This document shows, one piece after another, positions 32,276 through 40,595 of a stretch of DNA of 64,000 nucleotides. The stretch is from the NCBI RefSeq assembly GCF_038002225.1, contig NZ_JBBOCA010000001.1, forward strand, positions 7,378,001 through 7,442,000, read 5' to 3'. Numbering within the stretch: the first letter of the stretch is position 1; every line of letters starts with the position of its first letter. Below the pieces are notes generated by a model. The model saw only the letters and a list, made by a program, of their open reading frames with translations, made no database searches and had not been told where the DNA came from. This DNA comes from Paenibacillus sp. FSL R7-0204. Lineage in GTDB: Bacteria; Bacillota; Bacilli; Paenibacillales; Paenibacillaceae. The translations under genes and the position numbers were made by a program.

Positions 32276-34600
32276 ATGGGCATGGATTTGGAGTATGGCC
32301 CCGCGCCGCAGGGACCGCGGCTGCACAGGCGCGTACTCAGAGAACTGGGCAGACGTATTCTGGATACGTACAGGTATGACACTGCTTTATGGAGGACTGC
32401 GCTCAGCGGTCCTTGGACACTATGCATTCTGGCTTTTTCTATAGTTATTATGGGTATTCCTACCGGACTCGGAAGCGCAGCGGATATTATGCTGGCAGTT
32501 GGCGCAGGAACGCTTGTTATGGCGCTGGCCAGCAATCTGTTGGCTGTGCTGCTCTCCCTAACCGGACTGCGGCTTCCACATCTGTTCGCAGGCTCTTTGC
32601 TCAGCACCTATGGGGCTGTATTGCTAATCTTGTATTTTTCCGATCTGGAGCTTGAGGCTGCAGCCGTTATCGCCTGTATCGCAGCCTTGGCCTGCGGGAT
32701 AGGGGGACTTGCAGCCGGCCTGCTGCGGACCCGGAGAATGCTCAGCGGCAGTCTGCTGGCAGCGGCACTCCTCCTCTCCCCCTTCGCACTGGCTTATGGC
32801 TCTGTGACGGGAAGCAGCCCTGCACCTGTACCCTCGCTTCAGACACTGGCGGCAGGTGGACAGGTGCTTCCCATAACTGCGGACGATCCCGCCCAGCCGG
32901 GAGACTACACATTCCACAGCTTCACCTATGGCAGCGGCAAGGATCTGCAGCGCAAGGCGTATGGCAAGGATGCCCTGCTAGTCTCCGCTTCCGTGGATGC
33001 AACCGGGTATATCTCTTCCTGGCCCTTGCTGCGGACCCTGTTCTGGGGATTCGATCCCGCTTCCCTCCCGCTGAATGGCAGAGTATGGATGCCGGACGGG
33101 GACGGGCCTTATCCGCTGGTGCTCATGGTGCATGGCAACCATATGATGGAGGACTTCTCCGAGAGCGGCTACGCCTATCTTGGTGAATTGCTGGCCAGCC
33201 GGGGCTTCATCGCGGTCACCCTGGATGAGAATTTCCTGAATTATTCGGCCTGGTCGGGTATTCCGGACAACGATTTCAAGGCACGGACCTGGATGATTCT
33301 GAAGCATCTGCAGCAGATCGGCAGCTTCGCCGAGCAGCCCGGCACCCCCTTCTACCAGAAGGTGGATTATGACTCTGTTGCACTGCTCGGCCACAGCCGC
33401 GGCGGCCAGGCTGTAGCCATGGCTGCGGATGCATCGCTCTGGTTCGGCAGTGATCCTGTTCTGAACGCTATTCAGCAGTTCCATATTACTTCAGTGATTG
33501 CCCTGGCCCCTACGGATAAAATGATCGACAGCAAACAGGCCCGTCTAACGGATGTGAGCTATCTGACGCTGCAGGGTGCCCGTGACGGCGATGTGCATGA
33601 TTTCTACGGGGACCGGCAATATATGCGTTCTTCCTACACCGGCGATACCCCCGGCTTCAAAAGCTCTCTCTACATTGCCGACGCCAACCACAGCCAATTC
33701 AATACGGACTGGGGGCTGTATGACCAGACGCTGCCGACCGGCCTGTTCCTGAAGCGTTCCCGGATCATGGACGGGGAGGAGCAGCGGAGAATAGCCAAGG
33801 TCTATGTCTCCGCATTCCTGGAGACCACGCTGCACGGGAGGAGCGAGTACCGGCAATTGTTCCGCGATTACCGCAGCGGTGCCAGTTGGCTGCCGGATAC
33901 CGCCTACTATAACCGCTTCCAGAGCGGCAACTATATTACGGTGGCAGACTATGATGAAGACCGCAAGAGAGGTGCCGTCCAAGGCGGGACCATCTCTACT
34001 GCCGGGCTTCAATGGAGCGAAGAGGCCGCGAAGGACCGCGAGAGGAACAATAAGCCCTCTTACGGTATTCTTCTGGAGCGCAGTTCAAGCCCGGATCAGG
34101 AGTCTGCGGACGCCGAGGCTGCTTACAGCATTAGGCTCAGCGATACGCTGACTCAGACGATTGCGGAATCCTCTGCCGTAGAGGGGCTGACCTTCTCCCT
34201 GGCGAACCATAACTCCGATCCTAATCAGGACGGCGATGCTGGGCCGCTGCCGGAAGCTGAGCTCTCCCCGGATGTGGAGGTGGAGCTGACCGACAGCAAG
34301 GATACCGCCGCAAGAATCCCTCTGGACGAGGTGATGGATATTCTGCCGCTGCCGCAGACGGAATTTACGCTTAGTCCATGGTTGGAGGAGCGGATCAGCG
34401 ACGGCAAATTCAGCAACCTCTCGGAAGCCGTCTACCAGACGTACAAGCTGCCCTTCGAGCTGTTCCTTGAGGAAGAGCCGGAGCTTGATCCGGATAGCCT
34501 GACAGACATCACCTTTTATCTGCAAGGCACAGAAGACAAGATTATGCTGGACGACATCGGCTTCTATGAGCGGGAGGAACCGCTGACAGGAGTGAATTAA
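32276..34600 (+). CDS. Membrane-anchored alpha/beta hydrolase, 774 residues
   Basis: The start ATG 32276 follows GGGGGAAATAATC. Residues ~45-190 contain about five hydrophobic helices, so the hydrolase domain is tethered. From ~250 on, LVLMVHGNHMMEDF supplies the oxyanion region and LLGHSRGGQAVAMAA the nucleophile elbow, with Ser374. The C-terminal ~300 residues (including LTFSLANHNSDPNQDGD and a late beta-rich region) match no domain I know and may be a carbohydrate-binding-like module. A few chlorophyllase/lipase-like proteins have this layout. The substrate is unknown; it is likely an ester. Confidence 0.82.
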   Translation: MGMDLEYGPAPQGPRLHRRVLRELGRRILDTYRYDTALWRTALSGPWTLCILAFSIVIMGIPTGLGSAADIMLAVGAGTLVMALASNLLAVLLSLTGLRLPHLFAGSLLSTYGAVLLILYFSDLELEAAAVIACIAALACGIGGLAAGLLRTRRMLSGSLLAAALLLSPFALAYGSVTGSSPAPVPSLQTLAAGGQVLPITADDPAQPGDYTFHSFTYGSGKDLQRKAYGKDALLVSASVDATGYISSWPLLRTLFWGFDPASLPLNGRVWMPDGDGPYPLVLMVHGNHMMEDFSESGYAYLGELLASRGFIAVTLDENFLNYSAWSGIPDNDFKARTWMILKHLQQIGSFAEQPGTPFYQKVDYDSVALLGHSRGGQAVAMAADASLWFGSDPVLNAIQQFHITSVIALAPTDKMIDSKQARLTDVSYLTLQGARDGDVHDFYGDRQYMRSSYTGDTPGFKSSLYIADANHSQFNTDWGLYDQTLPTGLFLKRSRIMDGEEQRRIAKVYVSAFLETTLHGRSEYRQLFRDYRSGASWLPDTAYYNRFQSGNYITVADYDEDRKRGAVQGGTISTAGLQWSEEAAKDRERNNKPSYGILLERSSSPDQESADAEAAYSIRLSDTLTQTIAESSAVEGLTFSLANHNSDPNQDGDAGPLPEAELSPDVEVELTDSKDTAARIPLDEVMDILPLPQTEFTLSPWLEERISDGKFSNLSEAVYQTYKLPFELFLEEEPELDPDSLTDITFYLQGTEDKIMLDDIGFYEREEPLTGVN

Positions 34601-34639
34601 CCGGACATCATTCTATTTATAAAATAAATAACAACAGCC

Positions 34640-34690
34640 CAAATTGCCCCCTGTCCGCCATACTCCGGCTAACAGGGGGCTTTGCTGTTC
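34640..34690. terminator. Bidirectional terminator between hydrolase and lactonase genes
   Basis: GCCCCCTGT (34646-34654) pairs with ACAGGGGGC (34672-34680), with outer AACAGC/GCTGTT arms. It separates convergent genes. Confidence 0.85.
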
Positions 34691-34714
34691 CTGCATAGTA
34701 AATCCTTGTGCAGG

Positions 34715-35767
34715 TTAATCCAGGGCTACAAGGCAGACAGGTGCCGGCACTTCCAGCTCATTGCCGGTAGGGATCAGCCGTCCGGTCTCACTGTCTATGC
34801 GGAAGGAGGCAATATTGCCGCTGTTCTGGTTAGCAGCGAGCAGCATGCCGCCGATCAGAGCGAAGTTACGCGGGGTCCGTCCTCCGGAAGTCACCCAGTC
34901 CTCGGCTTCCAGCAGACCCGTAGCCTTATCAATATGGAACAGTGCGATGCTGTCATGACCACGGTTGGATACGTAGAGATAGCGTCCGCATGGGGATACA
35001 TGGATATCTGCAGCCGTATCATCACTTCCGGCGGTATAATGCTCCGGGAGACTGCTGACACTCTGCAGGAGCTTCAGATTGCCCTGAGGCTCATCATTGG
35101 CGAATACGGTGACCGTATTGTTCAGTTCATTAACCAGATAGATCCATTGCCGCGAAGGATGCAACGCTAGATGGCGCGGCCCTGAGCCTGGAGGAAGGTC
35201 CACCTCCCGGTGAGTGACCAGCTTCCCATCCTCCACCCGGTAGAACACGATCTGGTCGAGACCGAGATCACAGACCAGCACATGATCACCCGTCTTGTCC
35301 GGAATCACGGAATGGGGATGGGGGGCATCCTGACGGTCGCTGCGGATTCCCGAGCCCTTATGCTTCACCTGGGAGGACATCTCCTGTAATGACCCGTCCT
35401 CGTTCAGCGGAAACACATTGACATTGCCTCCCGTATAGTTAGACACAGCTATGTAATCTCCCTTCGGAGCCACCGAGACATAGCAGGGCGCGCCGCCCCC
35501 GGTCGCTCTGCTGCCCAGCAGATGCAGCGCTTTGCTGCCGGGATCAATGGCGTAGGCATGAACCTCACCTTCATCCTGCTCACTCACTGCATATAATACC
35601 GTCTGCGCCGCATTAACCGCCAGATAGGAAGGGTTCTGGGTCCCCCGGGTACCGCCCATAACCCTCATTTCTCCGCTCTCCTTATCCAGCGCACCCAGCA
35701 GGATGGCCTCTCTCTCCTCACTGTTGTACGTTCCAATATAGAATAATACTTCATTAGGCTGGTGCAT
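34715..35767 (-). CDS. Lactonase family protein (6-phosphogluconolactonase-like beta propeller)
   Basis: The protein has 350 residues, a seven-bladed propeller of the YkgB/Pgl type: FYIGTYNSEEREAI, NPSYLAVNAAQTVLYAVSE, YVSVAPKGDYIAVSNYTGGNV, HPHSVIPDKTGDHVLVCDLG, GPRHLALHPSRQWIYLVNEL and YLYVSNRGHDSIALF. Such proteins hydrolyse 6-phosphogluconolactone or related lactones. The ATG at 35767 has GGAG 9 bases upstream. It is a single gene with a palindrome 25 bases ahead of it. Confidence 0.9.
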   Translation of the reverse strand: MHQPNEVLFYIGTYNSEEREAILLGALDKESGEMRVMGGTRGTQNPSYLAVNAAQTVLYAVSEQDEGEVHAYAIDPGSKALHLLGSRATGGGAPCYVSVAPKGDYIAVSNYTGGNVNVFPLNEDGSLQEMSSQVKHKGSGIRSDRQDAPHPHSVIPDKTGDHVLVCDLGLDQIVFYRVEDGKLVTHREVDLPPGSGPRHLALHPSRQWIYLVNELNNTVTVFANDEPQGNLKLLQSVSSLPEHYTAGSDDTAADIHVSPCGRYLYVSNRGHDSIALFHIDKATGLLEAEDWVTSGGRTPRNFALIGGMLLAANQNSGNIASFRIDSETGRLIPTGNELEVPAPVCLVALD

Positions 35768-35790
35768 GGCAGCGGCTCCTTTGTTGTATA

Positions 35791-35808
35791 GTATATAAGC
35801 TTATATAC
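35791..35808. promoter_or_regulatory. Perfect 18-bp palindrome ahead of the lactonase gene
   Basis: GTATATAAGCTTATATAC is a perfect AT-rich palindrome 24-41 bases upstream of the lactonase start. It could be an operator overlapping the promoter, or simply AT-rich promoter sequence. Confidence 0.45.
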
Positions 35809-35954
35809 CCTGTACACCCCTATACTCACTCAGCGGGTGAACCATAATTTCACTATAACATCTTTATGTACCCACTACATTATCAGGGTTAAACAGCATA
35901 AATTTGGACAGACTGGAATACTAAATAATTGTGTGCCGGCAAAATTTAACACTG

Positions 35955-35978
35955 GTTTAAACGCTGTGCATAAGGTTA
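35955..35978 (+). promoter_or_regulatory. Candidate sigma-B promoter of the GlsB-type gene
   Basis: GTTTAA (35955-35960) and GGTTAA (35973-35978) are 12-13 bases apart, 45 bases ahead of the ATG. The -35 is a perfect sigma-B match, the -10 only partial. The stress role of the product fits. Confidence 0.35.
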
Positions 35979-36023
35979 ATAGTAACCATCGAAGACAACA
36001 AACACAAAAGGAGCTGAGAGTTA

Positions 36024-36284
36024 ATGAGTTTACTATGGATGTTGATTGTTGGTGGCGTAATTGGTTGGCTGGCCGGGTTGATTATGGGTAGAGACATTCC
36101 CGGCGGAATTATCGGCAACATTATCGCTGGTATTCTCGGTTCATGGCTTGGCGGCATGCTGCTGGGAAGCTGGGGACCTAAGATCAGCGACTACTATGTC
36201 TTCCCTTCACTGATCGGTGCTGTGGTTCTGATCTTTATCGTAAGCCTGATTCTGCGTTCGGTTGGCGGACGTAGCCGTTCTTAA
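36024..36284 (+). CDS. GlsB/YeaQ/YmgE family stress-response membrane protein
   Basis: The protein has 86 residues with three glycine-rich helices: LLWMLIVGGVIGWLAGLIMG, GIIGNIIAGILGSWLGGMLL and PSLIGAVVLIFIVSLIL. The family is small, integral and often induced by acid, osmotic or general stress; its mechanism is unclear. AAAGGAG lies 10 bases before the start. A strong terminator follows. Confidence 0.92.
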   Translation: MSLLWMLIVGGVIGWLAGLIMGRDIPGGIIGNIIAGILGSWLGGMLLGSWGPKISDYYVFPSLIGAVVLIFIVSLILRSVGGRSRS

Positions 36285-36330
36285 GCTCTATGACAGCATG
36301 CTTATCTGAAGCTGCTGTACTATACTTAGC

Positions 36331-36372
36331 AAGCAGACCCGCCGGGGGTAGATCCCTGGCGGGTTTGCTGTG
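36331..36372 (+). terminator. Terminator after the GlsB-type gene
   Basis: AGCAGACCCGCC pairs with GGCGGGTTTGCT across a short loop, with inner GGG/CCC pairs. It is 45 bases downstream of the stop. Confidence 0.85.
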
Positions 36373-36381
36373 TGCGCCTTA

Positions 36382-36411
36382 TTCTGAAATCCGTTCATTA
36401 TCTGCTATAAT
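36382..36411 (+). promoter_or_regulatory. Promoter of the CcdC-type gene
   Basis: An extended -10 element TGCTATAAT at 36403-36411 is perfect; a weak TTCTGA (36382-36387) lies 18 bases before it. The ATG is 42 bases downstream of the -10. Confidence 0.65.
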
Positions 36412-36452
36412 GTAGACAATAGTGACCGAAATCACAGAGAGGACAGTGAATT

Positions 36453-36959
36453 ATGGGTAACATCAACCCCTCACTTCTGCATGTGGGCTCTACGCTGGGA
36501 GCCGTATTCATGGCGCTGATGGTGATTTTTATCCGCATGAAGGCCAGTGCCCGCCCGGTAACCATCCGCAAAATATGGATTCCGCCGCTTGGCATGTCCA
36601 CCGGCTTCGCCATGTTCGTCGTACCGGAAGTGCGCTTCCCCTGGTGGTGGGCGGCCCTTGCTTTCCTGGTCGGCTGGTTTATTTTTGCCTATCCGCTAAT
36701 CCGCAGTACGCGGTTCGAAGAACGTGAAGGGCTGATCTATGCCCAGCGCTCCAAGAGCTTCGCGTTCATTCTTCTTGGACTGCTGCTGGTGCGCACCCTG
36801 CTCCACGAGTTCATCAACCGGTATGTATCTGTTCCGCAGTCCGGCGGATTATTCTTCATTCTGGCCTTCGGCATGATCCTCCACTGGAGACTGTTCATGT
36901 ATAAGCACTATACCGGAATGTTGCCTGCCGAGCCGCAGATTCCGCAGCCCCGGGTCTAG
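36453..36959 (+). CDS. ccdC: CcdC-like membrane protein (DUF1453)
   Basis: The protein has 168 residues with five hydrophobic segments and the family pattern RPVTIRKIWIPPLGMSTGFAMF, FAYPLIRSTRFEEREGLIYAQRSKSF (in parts) and AFGMILHWRLFMYKHY. In B. subtilis CcdC lies beside cytochrome c maturation genes, but it is dispensable for that process there. Here it is alone. AGAGAGGACAG precedes the start. Confidence 0.88.
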   Translation: MGNINPSLLHVGSTLGAVFMALMVIFIRMKASARPVTIRKIWIPPLGMSTGFAMFVVPEVRFPWWWAALAFLVGWFIFAYPLIRSTRFEEREGLIYAQRSKSFAFILLGLLLVRTLLHEFINRYVSVPQSGGLFFILAFGMILHWRLFMYKHYTGMLPAEPQIPQPRV

Positions 36960-36989
36960 GGAGAAGCGGGTTAAGACATTCATTTCATC

Positions 36990-37088
36990 AAGTGGAAACG
37001 GCTTTGCCGTCCTTTTAAAGGACGGTACCGTTTCAGCGAGAAATAGAAGGATAAGTTATCGTGTGCAACATAAAAATTCTTATATTTG
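36990..37088 (+). repeat. Dispersed 98-bp hairpin element, family B copy 1
   Basis: The unit is ~92% identical to 61587-61685 by eye. It contains the palindrome CCGTCCTTT-T-AAAGGACGG nested in GAAACGG/CCGTTTC arms, then CAGCGAGAAATAGAAGGATA and a tail ending TTCTTATATTT. It directly abuts a terminator hairpin (37091-37142). Confidence 0.88.
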
Positions 37089-37090
37089 TA

Positions 37091-37142
37091 AAAGGGGGGT
37101 GTCCCCGGCAGCCTTAGGGATGACTGCCGGAGGCCCCCTTTC
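37091..37142 (+). terminator. Long stem-loop downstream of the CcdC-type gene
   Basis: AAAGGGGG and CCCCCTTT close the structure, with CGGCAG/CTGCCG inside. T/C-rich sequence follows. It may terminate the CcdC transcript, after read-through of the repeat element. Confidence 0.7.
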
Positions 37143-37330
37143 CTTCTGCCTTCCCAAATGCCCATCAGCTGCATATTATAGTTCATAAGAACCCTGATAT
37201 TCTAACCTTCCATGTTAATTGTGGCTAAATAACGGACGGGAACAGCGGGTATTTTCGGTGCTATGTCAGGTAACTTGCGATGAGATCAGTTAGAATAGTA
37301 CCATACTTGTAGAGAGTGGGGACGGGGCAA

Positions 37331-38293
37331 TTGAAAAGTAAATCGAGAAAAGTAGCAATCGTCGGCTCCGGCATGGTCGGCTCCAGCGTTGCCTATTCCA
37401 TGGTGAATCAAGCCGTATGCGATGAGATCATGATGATTGACCGCACCTACGACCGCGCCATGGCACAAGCGCTTGATCTCTCGCACTGCATGGACTTCAC
37501 CGGAACACGCACCAAGGTCTATGCCGGCACCGCCAGCGACTGTGCGGGGATGGATGTCGTCATTCTGACGGCAGGCGCCAATCCCAAGCCGGGGCAGACC
37601 CGGCTGGATGTACTGGATGCCGCTGCTGTAATTACCCGGGAGATCATCACCGAGATTATGGCGGGGGGCTTTGATGGGATCTTCGTCGTCGCTGCGAACC
37701 CTGTAGATATTGTGACTTATTTGGTCTGGCAGATCTCCGGCCTGCCGCGGCACCGGGTGATCGGCACTGGCACCTCCATCGACTCTTCCCGGCTGAAGAC
37801 ACTGCTGTCGGAGGTGTTCACGATCGATCCGCGCAGCGTCAACGGCTACGCCCTTGGAGAGCATGGAGAGTCGCAGTTCGTGGCCTGGTCCCATGTAACC
37901 ATCGGCGGCAAGCCGATTCTGCAGATTATGGAGCAGCACCGCGAACGCTTCAGCAGCCTGGACCTTATGGATATCGCCCGCAAGACGAAGGATGCCGGCT
38001 GGGAGATTTTTACGCGCAAAGGCTCAACTCACTTCGGAATCGGCAGTGCGCTCGCCTATATCACCCGCTCCATTCTGAATGACGAGCACAAAATCATCGC
38101 CGTCTCCGCCATCCTGGACGGGGAATACGGACAAAGCGGCGTATGTGCCGGAGTTCCGGCCATTATCAGCAGCAGCGGCATTCAGGAATTGCTGGAGCTG
38201 AATCTCAGCGATACGGAGATGTCCAAATTCACCGCCTCCTGCAGCATCATCCGCGCGGGAATTGATAGCCTCACGCTGGAGGAGCATCACTGA
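37331..38293 (+). CDS. ldh: L-lactate dehydrogenase
   Basis: The protein has 320 residues from TTG 37331, which is preceded by GGGGACGGGGCAA; GTG 37316 is an alternative. [19 protein letters not shown] is the NAD-binding loop, [19 protein letters not shown] the coenzyme loop with the substrate arginine, and [18 protein letters not shown] carries the catalytic His. It reduces pyruvate to L-lactate with NADH. The last ~15 residues differ from many LDHs but the length is normal. A strong terminator follows. Confidence 0.93.
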   Translation: MKSKSRKVAIVGSGMVGSSVAYSMVNQAVCDEIMMIDRTYDRAMAQALDLSHCMDFTGTRTKVYAGTASDCAGMDVVILTAGANPKPGQTRLDVLDAAAVITREIITEIMAGGFDGIFVVAANPVDIVTYLVWQISGLPRHRVIGTGTSIDSSRLKTLLSEVFTIDPRSVNGYALGEHGESQFVAWSHVTIGGKPILQIMEQHRERFSSLDLMDIARKTKDAGWEIFTRKGSTHFGIGSALAYITRSILNDEHKIIAVSAILDGEYGQSGVCAGVPAIISSSGIQELLELNLSDTEMSKFTASCSIIRAGIDSLTLEEHH

Positions 38294-38316
38294 GCTTAAC
38301 AGCACAGCCTATACAA

Positions 38317-38377
38317 GCAAACACCCCTCTGCTTCACACAGTAACCTGTGCGGCAGAGGGGTGTTTGCGATAATTTT
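38317..38377 (+). terminator. Terminator after ldh, shared with the chemoreceptor
   Basis: GCAAACACCCCTCTGC (38317-38332) pairs with GCAGAGGGGTGTTTGC (38353-38368). TAATTTTA follows. Convergent transcription from the chemoreceptor gene may use it too. Confidence 0.92.
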
Positions 38378-38385
38378 ACCTGATA

Positions 38386-40413
38386 TTATTGAAACTTCTC
38401 GATCTCGCTCCGCAATTCGCTCATTAACTGGTTGAGGGATTCGGCTGAGGTGACGACCTGGCCCATCAGATTCCGCTGCTCGGTGGAAGCCTCCGCCACC
38501 ATCTCGGCGCTCTCGGCAGAATCTCTGGCAATAATCAGCATATCGGAGATAGAGGCTGTAATCTCCTCTGTCCCGGCAGACATCTGCTCATTGACGGCAG
38601 AGACGTCCTGAATTTGAATCGATACCTCACGGATGGACGAGCGGATATGGTCGAAGGAGGTGCCTACGTTTTGCATTTTACCCACCCCGTCTCCGATCTC
38701 AGCAATGCTCTTCTCCATAGAAATCTCGGCCGCTCTGGTGGATTCCTGAATCTGACGGATCAGCTCCACAATATTCACAATGGCACTGTTCGTGCGCTCT
38801 GCCAGCTTCTTCACTTCATTCGCCACCACGCCGAACCCGCGCCCGTGCTCGCCTGCTCTGGCCGCTTCAATCGACGCATTGAGGGATAACAGCCCCGTCT
38901 GGTTGGAGATTTCGGAGATTACATCAACAATCTGGCCAATCTGTTCGGATTGAGTGCTCAGATTGCTGATCAGAGCCGAGGTCTCCTCCGCAGCGCCGCT
39001 GATGACAGTCATCTGCTTAAGTGTGGATTGAATCTCCACATATCCGTTCTCGACCTCGGTGCTGACCGTCTCTGCCTGGTCCGACACATTGACGGAGGAT
39101 TCCGCAATCCGCTGCAGCCCGATCGCCATCTCCTCCGTAGCTCTGGCCGCCTGCTCCGAGCCCTTGAACTGTTCGCCCATGCCCTGGGCAACCTCCTGGA
39201 CGACCGTCTCAATCTCTGCCGACGTATTCGAGGTCTGGCTGGCGTAATTCAGCACGCTTTCTGCCGAGACAGCAACCTGCGCCACTGTAGCATCGATTTT
39301 GCCGACAATGCCGGATAATGATCCGATCATATCATTAATGCTCTGGCTCATCTGGCCAATCTCATCACCCGAGCGCACCTTCACCCGTTCACTGAGATGG
39401 CCGTCCGCCACTTTCTTCATCACCCCGGAGATTGCTACAATCGGCTTCACAATCAGACGGGTCAGAGACAAGGCCAAGGCAATGACCGCCAGAATGATGA
39501 TTACAATGAACAATGTGGATATCCGCTGGGCTGAGGTGACTTTGGCGGTAATCTCGCTTTTGGGAACCGTAATCAGCAGCTTCCAGTCTGTGCCCGGGAC
39601 GGTACGGAAATAGGTAATCACCTGCTTGCCGTCCTCTCCCTTGTAGGCCTCCGAGCCTGCTTCCTTGCCGAGAATATGCCCTACAGCCTGCTTCATCTCT
39701 GTAGTCTTCGCGTAGTCAGCGATATTCTTGCCGATCCGCTCGGTCTCGGAGTAGGCGTAATAATCACCCTTGCCCGAGATTACGTATCCGTAGCCGGTAT
39801 CGCCCACGTGGATATTTTTGCCCATCTCCATCAGAATGTCCGGTGTCACCGAGAAAGCGATGCCGCCGCCAAACTGCTTGTCCTTGTCCACGACCGGAAC
39901 GAATACCGGGATAATATATTTACTGAGCTGTTCCAGATAAGACATCTCCGCTACAGCCGGAGCAAGACTCTCCTTAGCCTGCAGGAAATATGCCGATTGT
40001 CCTACATCCGCCGTAAGCTTAAGAGAATTGGCCAGAATGCCTTGCTTGTTAATGACGCTGTAGCCTTCGGACTGAGTATCGCTCTCTTCGAGTACCTTGA
40101 CCACAGGAAAAATAGTATCGGGTCTTGCGGTATCGAATTCAGGATGCTGCGCAATCAGCTCCTGGACCGCAGATGTCCGCGTATTCAGCCACTCTGCAAT
40201 CCGTGTCGTATTCATCTCCAGAATATTCTGGGCGAGCTCCTCACTGTCGTCTCTGGTTACACCCCCGAAGTACTGCATGAAAAAGATCGTGACTCCAAGC
40301 AGAGGTACAATAGCAATTGCCAAAATAACAAGCGAATACTTGCTTTGCAGCGATAATGATTTTCCATTCTTTGCATTCATTTTCAATTTGGACCGTACAC
40401 TTGCCTCATTCAC
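38386..40413 (-). CDS. Methyl-accepting chemotaxis protein
   Basis: The protein has 675 residues. It starts at GTG 40413 with AGGGGGAT 8 bases upstream. The order is a membrane helix near residues 25-50, a ~240-residue extracellular double-Cache-like sensor (including [18 protein letters not shown]), a second helix ([17 protein letters not shown]), a HAMP domain and a methyl-accepting signalling domain with the conserved hairpin tip [31 protein letters not shown] (seen in parts). It signals to CheA. The ligand is unknown. Confidence 0.94.
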   Translation of the reverse strand: MNEASVRSKLKMNAKNGKSLSLQSKYSLVILAIAIVPLLGVTIFFMQYFGGVTRDDSEELAQNILEMNTTRIAEWLNTRTSAVQELIAQHPEFDTARPDTIFPVVKVLEESDTQSEGYSVINKQGILANSLKLTADVGQSAYFLQAKESLAPAVAEMSYLEQLSKYIIPVFVPVVDKDKQFGGGIAFSVTPDILMEMGKNIHVGDTGYGYVISGKGDYYAYSETERIGKNIADYAKTTEMKQAVGHILGKEAGSEAYKGEDGKQVITYFRTVPGTDWKLLITVPKSEITAKVTSAQRISTLFIVIIILAVIALALSLTRLIVKPIVAISGVMKKVADGHLSERVKVRSGDEIGQMSQSINDMIGSLSGIVGKIDATVAQVAVSAESVLNYASQTSNTSAEIETVVQEVAQGMGEQFKGSEQAARATEEMAIGLQRIAESSVNVSDQAETVSTEVENGYVEIQSTLKQMTVISGAAEETSALISNLSTQSEQIGQIVDVISEISNQTGLLSLNASIEAARAGEHGRGFGVVANEVKKLAERTNSAIVNIVELIRQIQESTRAAEISMEKSIAEIGDGVGKMQNVGTSFDHIRSSIREVSIQIQDVSAVNEQMSAGTEEITASISDMLIIARDSAESAEMVAEASTEQRNLMGQVVTSAESLNQLMSELRSEIEKFQ

Positions 40414-40510
40414 CGCAAAATCCCCCTAGAACCCCATTGTGGTCTTCCATATGCTGTAAATATATATTGATATATCGGCATAAATAGACAAAAAGCATAA
40501 CAAATGCAAT

Positions 40511-40556
40511 AAAAATAAGCCTTAAGACCCAAAAATTAGGATCATTAAGGCTTATA
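40511..40556 (-). terminator. Terminator after the CadA-type gene
   Basis: On the minus strand ATAAGCCTTAA (545-555 side) pairs with TTAAGGCTTAT (515-525 side) and is followed by TTTTTATT. It lies ~40 bases beyond the stop. Confidence 0.85.
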
Positions 40557-40595
40557 CTTTTCATAATTATTTCATTATCGATTCAAATCACACGA

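Noticed and set aside
40515..40555. ATAAGCCTTAA hairpin as a regulatory site of the chemoreceptor gene
   Set aside because: On the minus strand it is followed by a clear U-tract after the CadA-type stop, so a terminator explains it.
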